This document shows positions 60,420 through 64,000 of a stretch of 64,000 bases of DNA, piece by piece (the first letter of the stretch is position 1; the number at the start of each line of letters is the position of its first letter). The notes below the pieces were generated by a model. That model was not told where the DNA came from. It made no database searches and saw only the letters and a list, made by a program, of their open reading frames with translations. The position numbers were made by a program, and so were the translations under genes. Location: assembly GCA_040285825.1 (NCBI GenBank), contig JAUPSS010000004.1, positions 5,897,658-5,961,657 on the forward strand, given 5' to 3'. The DNA is from Eukaryota sp. TZLM1-RC. Lineage: Eukaryota; Metamonada: BaSk clade.

Positions 60420-63400
60420 GTATTAATTTTTTATTTTTTTTCCTCTACATATAACCGTTTAACTTAAGACCTGGCTGAACCGAGATCATTGCTTCTATTC
60501 TTTCTTGTTGATGCCTGAATCAGTTTCTGATTCTAATGGAGTCAAAAGAATGAACGATAGTCAACAAGATGCTCAAGACGTCCTTTCCACCTCTCCTCCT
60601 CAACCTCTTCTCTCTTCATTTTTGGACAAAAAAAATTTTGATCAAGAATTTTTAGACAATCACGATGAAAACAAAGTTTGTTCAAAAACAAAGCCACGCT
60701 CCTACAGATGCTCAAAGTGTCGACAACAGGGACATAATGCTCGAACATGCCCCAATGTTGGAAAAAATGATGCGGCAAATTCTGAAACAAAATGTAAAAG
60801 AAAATTTATTAGAAGGAAAGAGTCTAAGGTAGAACCCATAAATAATGCTCCACAAATTGTTGCAAAACCAGTTTGCAACCGATTAATGCACAAAACTTGC
60901 AACACTTGTGGTATTTCTTTTAGAAAAAATGCAAAAGGAAAAACTTCTGACCGCTGCTTGAAATGCCGCATAGTTGATAACTACCATCCTCCTATAAGAA
61001 TACCTCAAGAAATTCATCCGACCAAATGCAATGAATTTGCTTTCGTTTTTCAAAGATTTTTGGATCAATTATGTAAAGGAAAGTATGCTATCAATATTAT
61101 TTGGGAATTTTTTGGTTCTTTTTGTCCTCCTTTTGAACAAAATTTCGTTAATATTTCCGAAGATTTAACTAATATAGCTCCGAGAAATCAGTCATCCGAG
61201 AAATTAAGTAAAATTTTTGAAGACAAATGCTTTGACAACAAATGGTCCAAGGCTTTGTCAGCTTTAAGTCCCGGAGTTAAAGCACCGAACAATGAAAATA
61301 CAATAGATAAACTGAAAATACTTCATCCTTATGAAGACCCTATAATGGATCAAAATTTTTACGGCACATACTGGGAAAATTATCCATTGATGCCATCAGA
61401 AGTTTTTTCGGTTATCAAAAAGAGACCTCGTGGTAAGTCTGCCGGACTTTCTGGTATTACTATTGATCATGTAAAAGCCGCGATTATTTCTTCAGAAGAT
61501 TGCCTTGGTTTATTGACCAAATTTTTCAACCAAATATTATCTGGTCAACGCAAATACCCAGAAGAATTAAGAAGTTCTCGTTTGACTGCACTTGTCAAAA
61601 ATTTAAAAATGGATGTTCGTCCTATTGCAGTCTCTGAGAGCTTACACAATATTTTTTCTGCGTGTTGCTTAAGCAGGTTCAATGAAAAAGCTAAAAAGAT
61701 TTTATTACCCTTTCAATATGGTATAAATACTACAGATGGAGTCTCTTCAGTGAATTTTGCTACTGATGTCTTATTTCGTCAAACTGAATCCAATGTTTGC
61801 ATGTCATTGGATTTTAGTAATGCTTTCAATTCACTAAGTCGTCGCAGTATCCATGGTGCTCTATTGCAATATATGCCGGAATTAATACCATATTTTCAAT
61901 CAACATATTGCACATATTCTAATTTACATTTTGGTAACAACATTTTGATTTCATCAAGTGGCGTAAAGCAAGGAGATCCGTTAGGACCTCTTTTGTTTTG
62001 TTTGGCCATTCATCCTATTCTACTGCAAATTCAAGAGATGTTTCCTTCACTAAAAATGATTGCATATATGGATGATGTTGTGCTTATTGGTGAATTAAAT
62101 ATTGTGAAAAAAGCAACTGTATGTTTTAAAGAATTATTTACCAAAATTGGTCTCCGACTTAATTTACTTAAATGTGTTTTGTTATCGAATTCTCCAGTTT
62201 CCACAATAATTGATGATATTGAAATTCAAGCCAAATTATATTCAATTGATGCTATTCGTCATTTGGGTTCGTTTTTAGGAAATAATGATGAAATTACCAA
62301 AAAATTGTTTGAAAAGTTGAACTCGATTTCTGACAAAATTGACCGAATGATGAATTTAGATATAAAAAAACACATCAAATTTACCATTATAAGACTGTGT
62401 TTTAGTTCCAATTTTAATCATATATTTCGATCTACAAATCCTCTCGTCACTAGACCTTTGGCTCAAAAGTTTAATGAGTTACGTGCAAAAGTTCTGTCTC
62501 AATTACTGGGATGTAAAATGTTTCAAATTCCAGATCATGCTTACCTTAGTCCACATTATGGTGGTTTAGGGTGGACGAAGGCTTCTATTCTTACCTCGTG
62601 TGCTTTTGTTGGTGGATGCAGAAATGCAATCTTTGAGTTTTCCGAAAGATTTGCAGATTGGGAAGATTTATTGATGACAACGCAAAGTTCCACTGTTTTT
62701 GCATTAAATGAAGAAATTTCAAGAATTGATGTAGAAAAATGGGGTCGATGTTTTCCCCAATCATTCAATGGCAATATTCCAGAAAAAAATGTTTTAAATT
62801 TGAAGTACACTCTTCGAACATTACAGAAAAGATTGACTGGAATGTATGAAAAAGATCTTTATAATAATATTTGCAGCTCGGCTGTTTTAAATCAAGATCT
62901 TCACTCATTGTTATTGGAAAAGGGTGTTTGTGAAAACAAGGCGTCAGATTCTTCACTTTTTGTAACCATTGTACCACGAAGATTTGGATTGTGTGCCACT
63001 AATGAAGCATTTGTAACAAAAATGAGATTATATTTGAACATCCCCATTAACCAATTATTATCAAAAGAAAAATGTATTGGTTCGAATTCACCTCAACTCA
63101 CTTTGCGCCATGCTCTAAATTGCTCTAAATTGATAACTTATCGTTCTTCATTACATGATGCTGTTAGAGACACTGTTTTCAATATGGCACAAACTGCAAG
63201 GATATCGTGTATCAAAGAGCCCTGCTGAAGGAAACACTTTCTCTGAATAATTTTGGTTCTGATGATAGAGGTGATGTATACTGTGATTGGATTGATAATT
63301 CTGAAGCTATTGTTGACTTTGTCTCATGTAATGTTTCAAACGATACTTTGGTTCACAGAAGAAAACTTAATCCTGTGGCTGCTCTGGATTTTAAAGCAAA

Positions 63401-63775
63401 AGAAAAACATAGAAAATATGATAAAGAAATTGAAGATGCAAATGTCGATAGAAATACACAGCTGGTTTTTATTGCTTTCCCATTTTCGATAAATGGAAGA
63501 TTATCAGTTGAAGCAGAAACTTTTTTGGATGACTTCCAAAAAATGGTGAAAGAAAAAACAATGAAAAGATTTGATATTTTTGTATGGCGTTCACGGATTC
63601 AATTTGCCATTATTAATAGATTACCTCGGTTTTTCAATCGAATACGAGAAGCTTTAGCTAGACATCAAGCAGATCAAGATTTTGTAGAGGAAATCTTGGT
63701 TTAATGATAGTCGTCCCATTAGTTATGATTTAATTTAATCAAGTGTGCAAATTCAATAAATACAATTTTATTAGT
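60420..63775 (+). mobile_element. Near-full-length family-A non-LTR retrotransposon
   Basis: Has a 5' leader of about 90 bp, one long ORF, the 3' UTR with TCGTCCCATTAGTTATGA, and an AATAAATA-rich end. It has no LTRs. The single-ORF layout with CCHC knuckle, central RT and C-terminal restriction-like endonuclease puts it with the R2/CRE/Genie-type lineages rather than the APE-type LINEs. It is the only copy here with an intact 5' end. Confidence 0.95.
60511..63704 (+). CDS. Family-A ORF: zinc knuckle, reverse transcriptase, endonuclease (one frameshift)
   Basis: ATG 60511. The first frame runs 905 codons to 63228; a missing C at about 63221 (GAGCCCTGC versus GAGCCCCTGC in sister copies) shifts the frame, which resumes from 63207 and ends at 63704, about 1065 residues in all. 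Domains: CCHC knuckle CSKCRQQGHNARTC; a C4 finger (CNTCG...CLKC); pre-RT; RT motifs RPIAVSE, SLDFSNAFNSL (A), SSGVKQGDPLGP (B), YMDDVVLIG (C); a GWTKASILTSCAFVGGCRN block; CIG(for C)...LRHALNC zinc motif; PD-(D/E)xK-like endonuclease DDRGDVYCDW...IVDFVSCNV...KEKHRKYDK. The zinc motif has Gly where other copies have Cys. Probably inactive as read. Confidence 0.93.
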
Positions 63776-64000
63776 ATTAAGATTAATAGTAAAATATTAT
63801 TATTTTTTAACAGCAATTTATAATAATGAAAACTAAAAACTAAACTAAGGAACTAAGAACTTAAGGACTCATCAACCGATTTGCCAACGGAATAAGCTGT
63901 ACATAATCAGACAACAGTAGTGTCTAGGGGGGGGGGTGCTCTCAAAACCAATAATGGTTTTTTTCAATCCAATAAAGATCAACAACTCATCATATGTAAT
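63776..64000. other. Flank right of the family-A element
   Basis: About 225 bp, no gene seen. It contains a G9-10 run near 63927 and AT-rich sequence up to the window edge. The element's 3' flank here is not pentamer repeat, unlike its 5' flank. Confidence 0.5.

Noticed and set aside
59642-60454. 270-codon open frame of repeated Ile-Ile-Leu-Tyr-Tyr
   Set aside because: It is simply the translation of the (ATTAT)n array, which has no stop in any forward frame.
1-64000. tRNA genes
   Set aside because: No convincing cloverleaf or A/B box pair was noticed by eye; a tRNAscan run would settle it.

Overview
The window looks like nuclear DNA of an AT-rich, flagellated, probably anaerobic protist, most likely a metamonad. 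The reasons are: compact genes separated by short gaps; one 32-nt spliceosomal intron with a GTATGT donor and an ACTAAC branch site almost fused to the acceptor; the ciliary transition-zone gene B9D2; Arp3 and PCH2/TRIP13; an archaeal-type radical-SAM enzyme; and many non-LTR retrotransposons with a C-terminal restriction-like endonuclease, as in the Giardia elements. The placement is inference. Many genes start at an internal ATG, and these starts are used here.

Layout. 0-1.1 kb: retroelement debris. 1.2-4.2 kb: a coiled-coil gene, PCH2/TRIP13 (divergent, 55 bp apart) and RRP1. 4.8-6.25 kb: a family-A retroelement. 6.3-7.8 kb: an orphan gene next to a large inverted repeat built from two copies of a Fanzor 3' end. 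7.9-10 kb: CTF8 and the radical-SAM gene. 10.1-12.3 kb: retroelements. 12.4-17.3 kb: a coiled-coil gene, a Fanzor (eukaryotic TnpB-like, RNA-guided nuclease) locus, a zinc-finger gene and a NEK kinase. 17.5-20.7 kb: a family-B retroelement and a broken gene. 21.1-29.1 kb: an auxin-efflux-type carrier, B9D2, a small orphan gene, SUA5 and a WD40 (WDR54-like) gene, with retroelements between them. 29.4-32.9 kb: nested retroelements. 33.4-35.7 kb: a 777-residue orphan protein. 37.0-48.9 kb: a tandem array of 32 5S rRNA copies. 48.9-52.6 kb: a decayed Ty3/gypsy-type element. 53.1-54.3 kb: Arp3. 54.4-63.8 kb: retroelements, several inside long (ATTAT)n arrays, ending in an almost full-length family-A element.

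The host genes are ordinary housekeeping genes (ribosome biogenesis, tRNA t6A modification, clamp loading, meiotic AAA ATPase, actin nucleation, cilium) and show no operon-like logic. The most interesting parts are the Fanzor locus with its candidate 3' RNA region and the related inverted repeat, the archaeal-type radical-SAM gene, the two-class 5S array, and the retroelement/pentanucleotide complex.

Family letters A-E and G are working labels used only here. A, B, C, D, E and G are non-LTR families told apart by their C-terminal sequence. Several A and D copies carry single-base indels in homopolymers, so some frameshifts may be sequencing errors.
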